Shown here: piece by piece, positions 44,279-53,234 of the stretch
Layout: each line of letters starts with the position of its first letter
Numbering within the stretch: the stretch's first letter is position 1
NCBI RefSeq assembly: GCF_003337565.1
Contig: NZ_QPJL01000003.1
Location: 186,001 to 250,000 of the forward strand
Source: Paracoccus lutimaris
GTDB lineage: Bacteria; Pseudomonadota; Alphaproteobacteria; Rhodobacterales; Rhodobacteraceae
Length of the DNA stretch: 64,000 bases
Reading direction: 5' to 3'
The notes under the pieces: model-generated
Database searches by the model: none
What the model was told of the DNA's origin: nothing
Seen by the model: the letters and a program-made list of their open reading frames with translations, nothing else
Program-made: the position numbers and the translations under genes

Positions 44279-45358
44279 TCAGGCCGCCTTCGCATAGGAT
44301 GCAGGTGCCGAAAGCCGCCCGGCCGCGTCGAACAGGTAGACATGGGCCGGGTCCAGCCAGACCGTCAATTCCTGCCCCGGCGTCAGGTCATGGACGCCCT
44401 CGACCAGCCCGACCCAGCGGTCGGCACCGTGATCGACATGGATGAAGGTTTCCGAGCCGGTGATCTCGGTCACGGCCAGCACGCAGTCAAAGGCGATGGC
44501 GGCATCGCTGTGCTTATGCAAGTGCAGGTGGTTGGCGCGGAAACCGGCCTGATAGGCCCCGTCCGGCAAGCCGTCAAAGCCCGCGACCGGCGCGGCGCTG
44601 TCGCCCAGCGTAAGCCGCCCGCCCTGAATCCTGGCCGTCATGAAGTTCATCGGCGGATCGGAAAACACCCGCGCCGTGGTCGCATCGACCGGCTGGCGAT
44701 AGACCAGAGGCGTGGGGCCGAACTGGGTCACTCGGCCTTCCCACAAGGTGGCGGTATTGCCGCCCAGCAGCAGGGCTTCCTCGGGCTCGGTCGTGGCATA
44801 GACAAAGATCGCGCCCGAGGCTTCAAAGATGCGGGGGATCTCGACGCGCAATTCTTCGCGCAGCTTGTAATCAAGGTTTGCCAGCGGCTCGTCCAGCAGG
44901 ACCAGCCCCGCACCCTTGACCAGCGCCCGGGCCAGCGCGCAGCGTTGCTGCTGGCCGCCCGACAATTCCAAGGGCTTGCGGGTCAGCATGGGCGTCAGGC
45001 GCATCATCTCGGCGGTTTCGCGAACCTTGCGGTCGATCTCGTCGCCGGGGCGGCCAAGGATGCGCAGGGGCGAGGCGATGTTTTCGTAAACCGTCAGGCC
45101 GGGATAGTTGATGAATTGCTGATAGACCATGGCGACACCGCGGTCCTGGACACGCTGGCCGGTCACGTCCTGCCCGTCCCAGATCACCCGCCCGGCCGAA
45201 GGCTGGTCCAGCCCCGCCATCAGCCGCATCAGGCTGGTCTTGCCCGACAGGGTCGGCCCCAGCAATACGTTCATCGTGCCCTTCTGCAAGGTCAGGCTGG
45301 TCGGGTGTATATGCACCCTGCCCCCGACCACGCGCGACACGCCCTGCAATTCCAGCAC
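44279..45358 (-). CDS. glpS: Glycerol ABC transporter ATP-binding protein 1
   Basis: A 359-residue MalK-like ATPase. Walker A is GPTLSGKT (34-41), the signature LSGGQQQR (132-139) is canonical and Walker B reads GLVLLDEP. The H-loop is changed: YATTEPEEAL, with threonine at 190 in place of histidine. It therefore complements GlpT, whose H-loop is intact but whose signature is lost. A C-terminal regulatory domain with an OB fold is expected from about residue 240. It is separated from glpD by 12 bases. Confidence 0.93.
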   Translation of the reverse strand: MLELQGVSRVVGGRVHIHPTSLTLQKGTMNVLLGPTLSGKTSLMRLMAGLDQPSAGRVIWDGQDVTGQRVQDRGVAMVYQQFINYPGLTVYENIASPLRILGRPGDEIDRKVRETAEMMRLTPMLTRKPLELSGGQQQRCALARALVKGAGLVLLDEPLANLDYKLREELRVEIPRIFEASGAIFVYATTEPEEALLLGGNTATLWEGRVTQFGPTPLVYRQPVDATTARVFSDPPMNFMTARIQGGRLTLGDSAAPVAGFDGLPDGAYQAGFRANHLHLHKHSDAAIAFDCVLAVTEITGSETFIHVDHGADRWVGLVEGVHDLTPGQELTVWLDPAHVYLFDAAGRLSAPASYAKAA

Positions 45359-45370
45359 GTCTTCCCCCCC

Positions 45371-46954
45371 TTATTCTGCCGCCGCGGTCGCGGCTGGCAT
45401 GGCCGCGATGAAGTCATCCAGCGCGCGGACCTGTTCGTTGTTCATATGCAGCCCCAGCTTGGTGCGCCGCCACAGGATGTCCTGCGCGCTCAGGGCGTAT
45501 TCGTTGCGGACCAGCCAGTTGACCTCGGCCTCGGTCAGGCCGGCGCCGAAATCGCGGCCCAGATCGGAGAGGCTCTTTGCGTCGCCCAGCAGGCGAAAGG
45601 CCTCGGTGCCATAGGTGCGCACCAGCCGCCGCGCGAGGCGCGGGCTGAGGAACGGATAGGTGGCGCCCAGCTGCGCGATCAGCGCCTCGACCCCATCGAC
45701 CGGGAAATCGCCGCCGGGCAGGGCCACGCGCGCCGTCCAGTTCCCCGAGGCCTTGGGGAAAAACGGCGCAAGTTTCGCCAGCGCGCTTTCCGCCAGCCGG
45801 CGATAGGTGGTGATCTTGCCGCCAAAGACGTTCAGCAGCGGCGCACCCTGATCGTTCAGGCTCAGCACATAGTCCCGCGTCGCCGCCGTCGCCGATTTCG
45901 CGCCGTCATTGTAAAGCGGCCGGACGCCCGAATAGGTCCAGACCACCTGATCGGGGGTCACCGGGCGGGCGAAATACTGGCTGGCAAAGGCGCAGAGATA
46001 ATCGCGTTCCTCATCCGTGCAGCGGGCCTCGCCCGGCAGGCCCTTGTGGTCCATGTCGGTGGTGCCGATCAGGGTGAAGTCCTGCTCATAGGGGATGGCA
46101 AAGATGATGCGCCCGTCAGTCCCCTGAAAGAAATAGCAGCGGTCATGGTCGTAAAGTTTCGGCACCACGATATGGCTGCCGCGCACCAGCCGCACCCCCT
46201 CGGTCGAGGGGATATGCGCGACATTGCGGATGACATCCTCGACCCACGGGCCGCCGGCATTGACCAGCGCGCGGGCGTGATAGGTCTGCATGCCCTCCGG
46301 CCCCTCGGTGGTGATCTGCCACAGCTCGCCCAGACGCTGGGCCATGGTCACGCGGGTGCGGGTCAGGATGGTGGCGCCGCGCGCCTCGGCGTCGCGGGCG
46401 TTCAGCACGACCAGCCGCGAATCCTGCACCCAGCAATCGGAATATTCCCAGCCGGTGCGAAAACCCGGCTTCAGCGGCCTACCCAGCGGATCAGAGGACA
46501 GATCCAGTTTCGAGGTGCCGGGCAGGATCTTTCTGCCGCCCAGATGGTCGTAAAGAAACAGTCCCAGCCGGATCAGCCATGCCGGACGGCGGCCCTTCAT
46601 CCAGGGCATCGCCAGCCCCAGCAGGCGCGAGGTCGGCGTGTCGCTTTCAAAGCGCATGTCGGGCGAATAGGGCAGCACGAAACGCATCGGCCAGCTGATA
46701 TGGGGCATGGCCGTCAGCAGGGTTTCGCGTTCCTCCAGCGCCTCGCGCACCAGACGGAATTCGAAATACTCCAGATAGCGCAGCCCGCCATGGAACAGCT
46801 TGGTCGAGGCAGATGAGGTCCCTTGCGCCAGATCGCCCATCTCGGCCATGGTGACCGAAAGGCCGCGCCCGGCAGCGTCGCGGGCAATGCCGCAGCCATT
46901 GATGCCGCCGCCGATGATGAACAGATCGACGATCGGACGTTCTGACGATGACAC
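45371..46954 (-). CDS. glpD: Aerobic glycerol-3-phosphate dehydrogenase
   Basis: A 527-residue FAD-dependent enzyme that oxidises glycerol 3-phosphate to dihydroxyacetone phosphate, passing electrons to quinone at the inner membrane. The FAD motif is IIGGGINGCGIARDAAGRG near the N-terminus. STKLFHGGLRYLEYFEF, NAGGPWVEDV and IGTTDMDH are conserved. The GTG start at 46954 follows GGGGGGA; the frame extends to 46996 but without a site. It is first in the operon glpD-S-T-P-Q-U-V-K, downstream of a TTTCG...CGAAA operator. Confidence 0.95.
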   Translation of the reverse strand: MSSSERPIVDLFIIGGGINGCGIARDAAGRGLSVTMAEMGDLAQGTSSASTKLFHGGLRYLEYFEFRLVREALEERETLLTAMPHISWPMRFVLPYSPDMRFESDTPTSRLLGLAMPWMKGRRPAWLIRLGLFLYDHLGGRKILPGTSKLDLSSDPLGRPLKPGFRTGWEYSDCWVQDSRLVVLNARDAEARGATILTRTRVTMAQRLGELWQITTEGPEGMQTYHARALVNAGGPWVEDVIRNVAHIPSTEGVRLVRGSHIVVPKLYDHDRCYFFQGTDGRIIFAIPYEQDFTLIGTTDMDHKGLPGEARCTDEERDYLCAFASQYFARPVTPDQVVWTYSGVRPLYNDGAKSATAATRDYVLSLNDQGAPLLNVFGGKITTYRRLAESALAKLAPFFPKASGNWTARVALPGGDFPVDGVEALIAQLGATYPFLSPRLARRLVRTYGTEAFRLLGDAKSLSDLGRDFGAGLTEAEVNWLVRNEYALSAQDILWRRTKLGLHMNNEQVRALDDFIAAMPAATAAAE

Positions 46955-47356
46955 GCCGCAATCCCCCCTTTGCTGTGCCCGCTCCCCTGTTGGCAAGGTG
47001 TAGCGCCTGCCTGTCGCCGGTCAAGCGTATATTTTCGTTTTTGACCGTTTCAGAGCAAAAACGAAAATTTCTACGCTGCGACGCCGCGTAAACCTGGCGC
47101 AGATCGCGAAGCCCAGCCTGATCCATGCTGCACATGCGCGATTTTCCGCGCTTTTCTTATACAAGAACAGCCACGAACGCACGGGGCCGAAATCCGCGTC
47201 CGAAGCAGCGGAATCGTGATACCATGCCTTGACCGGACGATTCTCCGATCATTTCAAGACGGAACTGTGAACCGCCGCCCCCAGGTTGCGGCCCTTGGCT
47301 GATCGTTTCACCGCTGCCCCAGGTAAAATCGGCCCGTTCTGATCATGGAGGCAGCG
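46955..47356. other. 402-base intergenic region between glpD and the protease/STAND operon
   Basis: This divergent promoter space holds the GlpR-like operator (47031-47068) on the glpD side. The remaining bases up to 47356 contain no coding region I can support, no repeat of note and no clear sigma-70 pair. TTGACC at 47229-47234 is a possible -35 element for the operon on the plus strand, but its -10 partner is weak. Confidence 0.5.
47031..47068. promoter_or_regulatory. GlpR-type (DeoR family) operator upstream of glpD
   Basis: ATTTTCGTTTTT (47031-47042) and AAAAACGAAAAT (47057-47068) are perfect 12-base inverted arms 14 bases apart. TTTCG/CGAAA repeats are typical of DeoR-family glycerol 3-phosphate repressors in alphaproteobacteria. 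No glpR gene is in the window. Confidence 0.7.
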
Positions 47357-48424
47357 ATGCCATGCTGCGACATTAGGAATATGAAGTTTCTGGGGTTCCC
47401 GATCGGCGATATTTTTGGGGGCGTTCTGCTGTGTTTTGGCGTGGTCACTGCCCTGTTCGTCAGCATCGCGATCATGCCCGAACTGAGCTGGCGCGGCATG
47501 GCGCAAGGTTCAGCGACCTATAAGACAGCAGCCATCGCCCTGCGCGCGCGTGACGAGGTCGCCGACAGGCTGGATAGCTATCACACCGAGTATCTGAAGC
47601 TGCTGACCGACGATGCCCCGAACACCAATATGCTGATCCGGCGCGACGGACTTTCCAAAGGCATTCAGGATGAAACCGCGGCGCTGGCTGCAGCTGAGGC
47701 CGAAGTGACACGGATACGTAGGGATCTGAGCGATGGTCCGGCCGCCGTGGACGCGCTGCAGCTGGCACGGCATTCCTGGCGATGGAAATGCTTTGACCGG
47801 GCGACGCCCGATCAATTGATCCTGTTGCTGACGCTGTTGATGGGCTTTCTGGGCGGGATCATCTCTGTTGCCCGCGCCTTCCTGACCGCAGATTCGTCGG
47901 ATCAACCCACCCCGGCGGACTATGTCATCCGTCCGTTGATGGGCATTGTGGTCGCCTTCGTGTTCTACCTGTTGGTGCAGGTCGCGCAGATCACGCTGAG
48001 CACCGCGGGCAACACCGACAAGCTGAATCCCATCCCCATCGCGCTGATCGCGGTGGTTGCCGGCATGATGGCCAACGAGGCGCTTGGCGCCGTGGACAGC
48101 TGGGGCAAGACCTTGATGGCCCGCATTTCGACCGGCACCCCCGCAGATGAGCTGAAGGCCATGCTGGCCGAGCAGCGCAAGCGGCTGGAGGAGGTGACAA
48201 AGAAATTGCCCACCTCGGCACCGCGCGACCAGACACAGCAATATAAAGCTGCCAAGCCTGCGCATACCGCCGCCGAAGAGGCTCTGAAACGGGCCGAGGA
48301 GGCGGTCAAGAAAGCCGCCGCCGACAACAGCAGCAGCGCCACCGTGGCAGCGGCGAACGCCGCGCTTGCAGATCTCAAGGCAAAGATAGCCGCGGCCGAA
48401 ACCCTGACGGCTGCCATCCCCTGA
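47357..48424 (+). CDS. Four-helix membrane protein with coiled coils, first gene of the protease/STAND operon
   Basis: A 355-residue protein starting at the ATG at 47357, five bases after GGAGG (an upstream ATG at 47345 is less likely). Hydrophobic segments lie at about 15-38 (FGGVLLCFGVVTALFVSIAI), 148-167 (LILLLTLLMGFLGGIISVA), 183-206 and 213-235. The stretch 50-130 and the C-terminal 250-355 are rich in Ala, Glu, Lys and Arg with heptad character, so coiled coils are expected. I do not recognise the family. The position 24 bases before the dual protease, and the shared strand, indicate that it works with the three proteins downstream. It could be a membrane anchor, pore or protease target. 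Confidence 0.8.
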   Translation: MPCCDIRNMKFLGFPIGDIFGGVLLCFGVVTALFVSIAIMPELSWRGMAQGSATYKTAAIALRARDEVADRLDSYHTEYLKLLTDDAPNTNMLIRRDGLSKGIQDETAALAAAEAEVTRIRRDLSDGPAAVDALQLARHSWRWKCFDRATPDQLILLLTLLMGFLGGIISVARAFLTADSSDQPTPADYVIRPLMGIVVAFVFYLLVQVAQITLSTAGNTDKLNPIPIALIAVVAGMMANEALGAVDSWGKTLMARISTGTPADELKAMLAEQRKRLEEVTKKLPTSAPRDQTQQYKAAKPAHTAAEEALKRAEEAVKKAAADNSSSATVAAANAALADLKAKIAAAETLTAAIP

Positions 48425-48448
48425 CGCCCCAATGAACGAGGCCCCCAG

Positions 48449-51262
48449 ATGACCGAATTTCGCGGATTGGCGCTGCTGCGTGAGATCATGCGCGATGCCG
48501 CCCCCGATGACCGCCCGATCTTCACCCCCGAGCGCATGCGCTTTGTCCTTGAACTGCTGCCCTCGGACGATCCGGCAGAGGCGCAGGCCCGAACGCGGGA
48601 AAAGCTGAAGGCCCTGACCGGCAGCACCGCCTTCAGGCTTGAACCGCTGTTTCCCGGCGGCGATCCGGCGTTTCTGGTCTTTTCCCCCGAGGGCATCGAC
48701 CGCACCCTGCCCGAAGACGCGATGTTCGCCATCGCCGAGGCGCTGCGCGACCAGCTCGGGCTGCTTTCCTGCGAGCCTGATATCGGCGTGGCGGCGTCAA
48801 GCGATCCCAGCGACAGCCCGCCGCGCGGCACCGAGGGCGTCATCGGCGACATCTTCTGCTGGGCGCAGGGCAACGCGCCCCCGGACAAGGAATGGGCGCT
48901 GCGCCGCACGCTGGTGCATCAGGCCTGGGCGCGCAACCCCGCCAAGGGCCGCAACATCGTCATCGCCCAGCCCGATACCGGTATCGTGAAACATGTCGAG
49001 CTGCAGGACACGCGGATCGATCTTAGCCGCACGCTGAACCTGATCGAGGGCGGCACCGACCCCACCGACCCGCTGTCCTCGCGCATGTCCAATCCCGGCC
49101 ATGGCACCTCGACCGCCAGTGTCGTCGCCTCGGGCGAGGGCTCGGCGATCAAGGGTTCGGCCCCGCGCGCGACGCTGGTGCCGATCCGCTGCATCAACGA
49201 TGTCGTGGTCATGGATGCAAGCCCGGTGGCCCGCGCCGTCGATCACGCGATCGGTGTGGGCGCGCATGTCGTCACCATGAGCCTGGGCGGGCTGAGCAGC
49301 CGCGCCTTGCGCGCCGCGATCCGGCGGGCGGTCGCGCGCGACATCATCGTGATGGCGGCTGCCGGCAATTGCGTCGGCATCACCGTCTGGCCCGCCGCCT
49401 TTCCCGAATGCATCGCCGTCGCCGGCACCAACAATGCCGACCAGCCCTGGAGGGGCACCTCGCGCGGGCCATCGATCGATTTCTCGGCCCCGGCGGAATT
49501 TGTCTGGCGCGCCGATACCCGTGACCCGGCCCACCAGCTGACCGGCATCTCGGGCGGTCAGGGCACCTCTTTCGCGGTGGCGCTCAGCGCCGGGATCGCG
49601 GCCCTGTGGCTGGGCCATCACGGCCGCGCCGCCGCGATCGCCGAAGCCCGCCGCCGTGGCACCACCCTTCAGGACCTGTTCCGCGCCGCCGCCCGCCAGA
49701 CCGCGCGACGGCCGGCGGGCTTTCCGGGGGACATGGGGGCGGGGATCATCAATGCCGATGCCCTGCTGGCCCTGTCCCTGCGCGACATCCGCATGGGCGG
49801 GCTGGAAAGCGCCATCGCCGCCACCGATCTCAGCGGCGGGCTCGAGGGTGCGATGACCGAGGTGCTGGGCCCGGGCCGCTTCGACGAGGGCTTCGACTGG
49901 GCGCGGCACGGGGCCGAGGTCTCGGCGCTGCTGATCGCCGATGCGCGTGCCGGACGCGGCCAGCCCGGTGCCGGCGCCGAGGCCCGGGCCCCCCGGCGCG
50001 CCTCGGGGCCGCTGACCGAGGCCGCGGCAGGTGCGCGCGATCCGCGTCTTGCGGCGCTGGCGCTGCGGGCCGGCATGCCGGCACCCGCGCTGTTGCGCCC
50101 GGCCGAAAGCAGCCTGCGGACCGAGGCGCTGATCACCCGCATCGGCGTGGCCGCCAGCCCCGGCATATCCGCCGAATCCGCCCGCAAGATGAATGTCGAG
50201 ACCGCCCGCGCCGCGCTTGATGAAAGCGGCAGGGCGCAGATCCTTGACGGTCTGAACGCCCGGATCGAGCAGACCGGGCGCAACGATCTGGGCACCGATC
50301 TGGACAGCATCGACGACGCCATCCGCAATCTGCACAGCCAGGGTGGCGCCGCGCGGCTGTCGACGGCGCAGACCATCCAGCTTGAGGCGCTGGTCTCGCT
50401 GACCGACCGCGCCGCACTGCCGGTGACCGAGCGGCTGACGCCCGACAACCGCATCGTACAGACGGTGGACAGCACCCATCCCTCGCTTGGGGCATTCGGG
50501 GTGCTGGTGAACACGCGGCTGAGCGATCTGGAATCCGGCCCGCTGGCGGCGGTCGGCCGGATCGATGCGGACTGGATCCATACCGGGACCGGCTTTCTGG
50601 TCGGCCCGGACCTGATCCTGACCAACCGCCATGTGCTTGAGGAACTGGCCAGCCCATTGCCGCGCGCCACGAACCCGGCGCGCTGGCAGATGACGCGGCA
50701 GGCGACCATCGACTTCTCGCCCTCGGGTTTCGATCCGGCGCGGCGCTTCCGCATTGTCGAGGTGGTGCTGGCGGGCCCGGATCCGATCACCGGCCATCCG
50801 ATCAGCTTCGAGCAGCTCGACCTTGCGCTTCTGCGCATCGAAACCACGAACACCTCGGGTGGCACCCCGCCGGCGCCGATCGCGGTGGTCCGCAATGAGG
50901 GGTGGCGCGCGAGGGCCGCAAACCTGTTCGTTGTCGGCTATCCGGCACCGCCGGCCTATATCCCGCGCGACGATCAGGGCGCGCTGCGTCAGGACGTGAT
51001 CGAGCGCCTGCGCGAGCTCTTCGGGCTGCGCTATCGCGAGAAATACTTCGCGCCCGGCATGGTGCAGCGCTTTGGCGGCTGGGTCTTCGACCATGACGCA
51101 ACCACGCTGGGCGGCAATTCAGGCTCGCTGATCGGCACGCTGGAAGGGGTCGACATCTCGGCGGCGGGGCTGCATTTCGCCGGCGACTGGCTGCGGGCGA
51201 ACCACGCCCATGACCTCGCGCTTGTGCGCGCCGCCAACAGCCAGCTCAACGCCCTGCTGTGA
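48449..51262 (+). CDS. Dual serine protease: subtilisin-like (S8) plus trypsin-like (S1) domains
   Basis: A 937-residue protein with no signal peptide, so it should be cytoplasmic. An N-terminal domain (about 1-120) is followed by an S8 domain with D176 (QPDTGIV), H218 (NPGHGTST), the oxyanion asparagine in AAAGN and S374 (QGTSFAVA). A helical, low-complexity linker (about 440-690) leads to a trypsin-like domain with H728 (LTNRHVL), D791 (EQLDLALLRI) and S891 (GGNSGSLIG). Both triads are complete. I know of no standard family that pairs these two protease types in one cytoplasmic chain. Its neighbours, an EAD-like/trypsin/NTPase protein and a STAND NTPase, suggest a proteolytic effector or signal relay triggered by the NTPases. 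Confidence 0.88.
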   Translation: MTEFRGLALLREIMRDAAPDDRPIFTPERMRFVLELLPSDDPAEAQARTREKLKALTGSTAFRLEPLFPGGDPAFLVFSPEGIDRTLPEDAMFAIAEALRDQLGLLSCEPDIGVAASSDPSDSPPRGTEGVIGDIFCWAQGNAPPDKEWALRRTLVHQAWARNPAKGRNIVIAQPDTGIVKHVELQDTRIDLSRTLNLIEGGTDPTDPLSSRMSNPGHGTSTASVVASGEGSAIKGSAPRATLVPIRCINDVVVMDASPVARAVDHAIGVGAHVVTMSLGGLSSRALRAAIRRAVARDIIVMAAAGNCVGITVWPAAFPECIAVAGTNNADQPWRGTSRGPSIDFSAPAEFVWRADTRDPAHQLTGISGGQGTSFAVALSAGIAALWLGHHGRAAAIAEARRRGTTLQDLFRAAARQTARRPAGFPGDMGAGIINADALLALSLRDIRMGGLESAIAATDLSGGLEGAMTEVLGPGRFDEGFDWARHGAEVSALLIADARAGRGQPGAGAEARAPRRASGPLTEAAAGARDPRLAALALRAGMPAPALLRPAESSLRTEALITRIGVAASPGISAESARKMNVETARAALDESGRAQILDGLNARIEQTGRNDLGTDLDSIDDAIRNLHSQGGAARLSTAQTIQLEALVSLTDRAALPVTERLTPDNRIVQTVDSTHPSLGAFGVLVNTRLSDLESGPLAAVGRIDADWIHTGTGFLVGPDLILTNRHVLEELASPLPRATNPARWQMTRQATIDFSPSGFDPARRFRIVEVVLAGPDPITGHPISFEQLDLALLRIETTNTSGGTPPAPIAVVRNEGWRARAANLFVVGYPAPPAYIPRDDQGALRQDVIERLRELFGLRYREKYFAPGMVQRFGGWVFDHDATTLGGNSGSLIGTLEGVDISAAGLHFAGDWLRANHAHDLALVRAANSQLNALL

Positions 51263-51275
51263 CGGGGGCGCCGGC

Positions 51276-53234
51276 ATGAACGTGGCGGAGGACGGCGGCA
51301 GCGCCCATGCCTTGCTGAGCGAGGCCGAGGCGCGCATCCTCGCCAGCCATGTCACAGGCACGCGGCCCCGGGTCGCGGCGATCTTCGACGATCTGGCGCG
51401 GCGCTCGGGCGCGGTCGGGGCACGGGACTTCAAGACCGTGGCGCTGGGGCTTCTGGGCATCGACGCCATCGCGGCGGCGATCATGCAGGTGGACGGGAAC
51501 GGCTATCTGGACAGATTCCTGACCGAACTGTCCGAGCATGGGATGATCGACCTGAATGCCGCGATCCGGGCACGCGAGGCGGCGGGCGGCGCCGGTGCCG
51601 AAATGGCCCTGCCGATCGAACGGGTGATGCCGCAGGATGCCAGCGGCTTTCGGATCTCGCCCCAGGGCTGGACGCCGCAAATGGCGCAATGGGTCGACAT
51701 GTCGCGGTTGATGACCGGCATGTCGCAGGCGATGCGGCGCCTGTGCGTCGTGCGGGTCGGCGAGAACGGCCATGACGACCATACGGGCACCGGCTTCCTG
51801 ATCGGCCCGCAGACGGTGCTGACGAACTGGCATGTGGTCTGCAGCCTGATCGATCCTGCGACGGGTCATGCCCGCAAGGGCACGGCCGCGAATCTGATCT
51901 GCGAATTCGACCACCTGAAGCGGGGCGTCGGGGCCATCCATACAGCCGTCGAAGACTGGCTGGTCGATTTCAGCCCGATGTCGCTTGCCAGTCTGGGGCA
52001 AGGGAAGCGCTATCCTGACATGACCACCTTGCGCGGTCATGCGCTTGATTTCTGCGCCATCCGGCTGGCGGGGGCCCCCGGACGGATGCGCGGCTGGTTC
52101 GATCTCTCGCAGCCCGGCCAGATCAACGAAAAGGCCGAGCTGGTCTTTGTCCTGCAACATCCGTCGGGTGTGCCGCAACTGGTTGCGGCGGGCATGGATG
52201 CGAAGGTCGATCCGGCCGAAGCGGACTTCCTGCGCCATCAGGCACGCACCGACGACGGGTCGTCGGGCGGGCTGTGTCTTGACCACAAGCAGCGGGCCAT
52301 CGGCCTGCACCATGCCGAGGTCAAGGCGATCAAGGACGGCAAGCTAGTTTTTGCCTATAACCGCGCCGTGCTGATCGGGGCGATCCATCGTGTCTGCCCG
52401 CATCTGGGCGACGCGGATCCGATGCATGACCGGATTTCCATCCTGACGACCGGTGAACGCGCGGTGATCGGCCGCGCCGAAACCCAGCGTCGCATCCGCG
52501 CCATGGCCGGCAAGACCGAGCGCCCGGTCCTCTATCTGCGCGGCGCCCCGCGCAGCGGCAAGACATTTTCGGCCGAGCTGCTGCGCGATTGCGTCGAGGC
52601 CGGGCAGCATGTCATCGTCAGCCTGTCACCTGCGGCGCTGCCGCCCTCGGCCCGCGATCTGGCGGCGCTGATTCTTGATCGCGCCGGTGCCCGCCCCGAG
52701 TTGATCGCTGCCCTGCCCCAGCCCGAAACCCCGCATGGTACCGATGCCGCATGGCTCACCTCGCGGCTTTTTCCGGATTTCCGCAGATCGCTTTATGACC
52801 TGCTGCAAACCGACACCGCGCCCTCGCGCCTGCTGTGGCTGGTGCTGGACCAGCTGGGTCAGGGCGATATTCCGCAAACCTCGGCGCGGGATTTTCTGGA
52901 CCTGCTTTACGCCGAGGCGCAGCGCAGCGACCGGATCCGGGTGCTGCTGATCGGGCTTTCCGCGCCGCTGCCGGGTCTTGACCCGCTCAGGGCCGCGACC
53001 GAGGACATCGCCGCCCCCGACAATATCGACCAGCAGGATATCGAGACCTGCATCGCCCATCTGCTGACCAGCCACGGCATCGCCCCCCTGCCCGACGAGA
53101 TCCGCCGCCACGGCCAGCTGATCCAGGCCGCCGCCGACCTGCTGGCCGAAACCGGCGCCAGCCGACCCCGGCTGGAGCGACTGTCGGATGTGCTGGCCGG
53201 GATCTATCTGAAAGCCGCGAGGAACTGGACATGA
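51276..53234 (+). CDS. Effector-associated-like domain, trypsin-like protease and P-loop NTPase in one protein
   Basis: A 652-residue protein starting at 51276 after GGGGG. Residues 10-100 form a small helical domain (LLSEAEARILASHV, RDFKTVALGLLGID, YLDRFLTELSEHGMID) resembling effector-associated domains (EADs) that mediate contacts in bacterial conflict systems. A trypsin-like domain follows: H186 (LTNWHVV), D258 (ALDFCAIRL) and S330 (DDGSSGGL). A compact NTPase is next, with Walker A GAPRSGKT (423-430) and a Walker B-like LLWLVLDQLG. It is preceded by GRAETQRRI, like the entry segment of STAND proteins. The end overlaps the next gene as ATGA. The order adaptor-protease-NTPase suggests recruitment by the STAND partner; this is inference. 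Confidence 0.85.
   Translation: MNVAEDGGSAHALLSEAEARILASHVTGTRPRVAAIFDDLARRSGAVGARDFKTVALGLLGIDAIAAAIMQVDGNGYLDRFLTELSEHGMIDLNAAIRAREAAGGAGAEMALPIERVMPQDASGFRISPQGWTPQMAQWVDMSRLMTGMSQAMRRLCVVRVGENGHDDHTGTGFLIGPQTVLTNWHVVCSLIDPATGHARKGTAANLICEFDHLKRGVGAIHTAVEDWLVDFSPMSLASLGQGKRYPDMTTLRGHALDFCAIRLAGAPGRMRGWFDLSQPGQINEKAELVFVLQHPSGVPQLVAAGMDAKVDPAEADFLRHQARTDDGSSGGLCLDHKQRAIGLHHAEVKAIKDGKLVFAYNRAVLIGAIHRVCPHLGDADPMHDRISILTTGERAVIGRAETQRRIRAMAGKTERPVLYLRGAPRSGKTFSAELLRDCVEAGQHVIVSLSPAALPPSARDLAALILDRAGARPELIAALPQPETPHGTDAAWLTSRLFPDFRRSLYDLLQTDTAPSRLLWLVLDQLGQGDIPQTSARDFLDLLYAEAQRSDRIRVLLIGLSAPLPGLDPLRAATEDIAAPDNIDQQDIETCIAHLLTSHGIAPLPDEIRRHGQLIQAAADLLAETGASRPRLERLSDVLAGIYLKAARNWT

Noticed and set aside
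48797..51094. Long open frame on the strand opposite the dual protease gene, and a similar one opposite glpK-glpV (38237-41164)
   Set aside because: Such frames are usual opposite GC-rich genes with strong third-position bias. Their translations are Arg/Gly/His/Gln-rich with no motif, and the sense strand carries intact catalytic residues.
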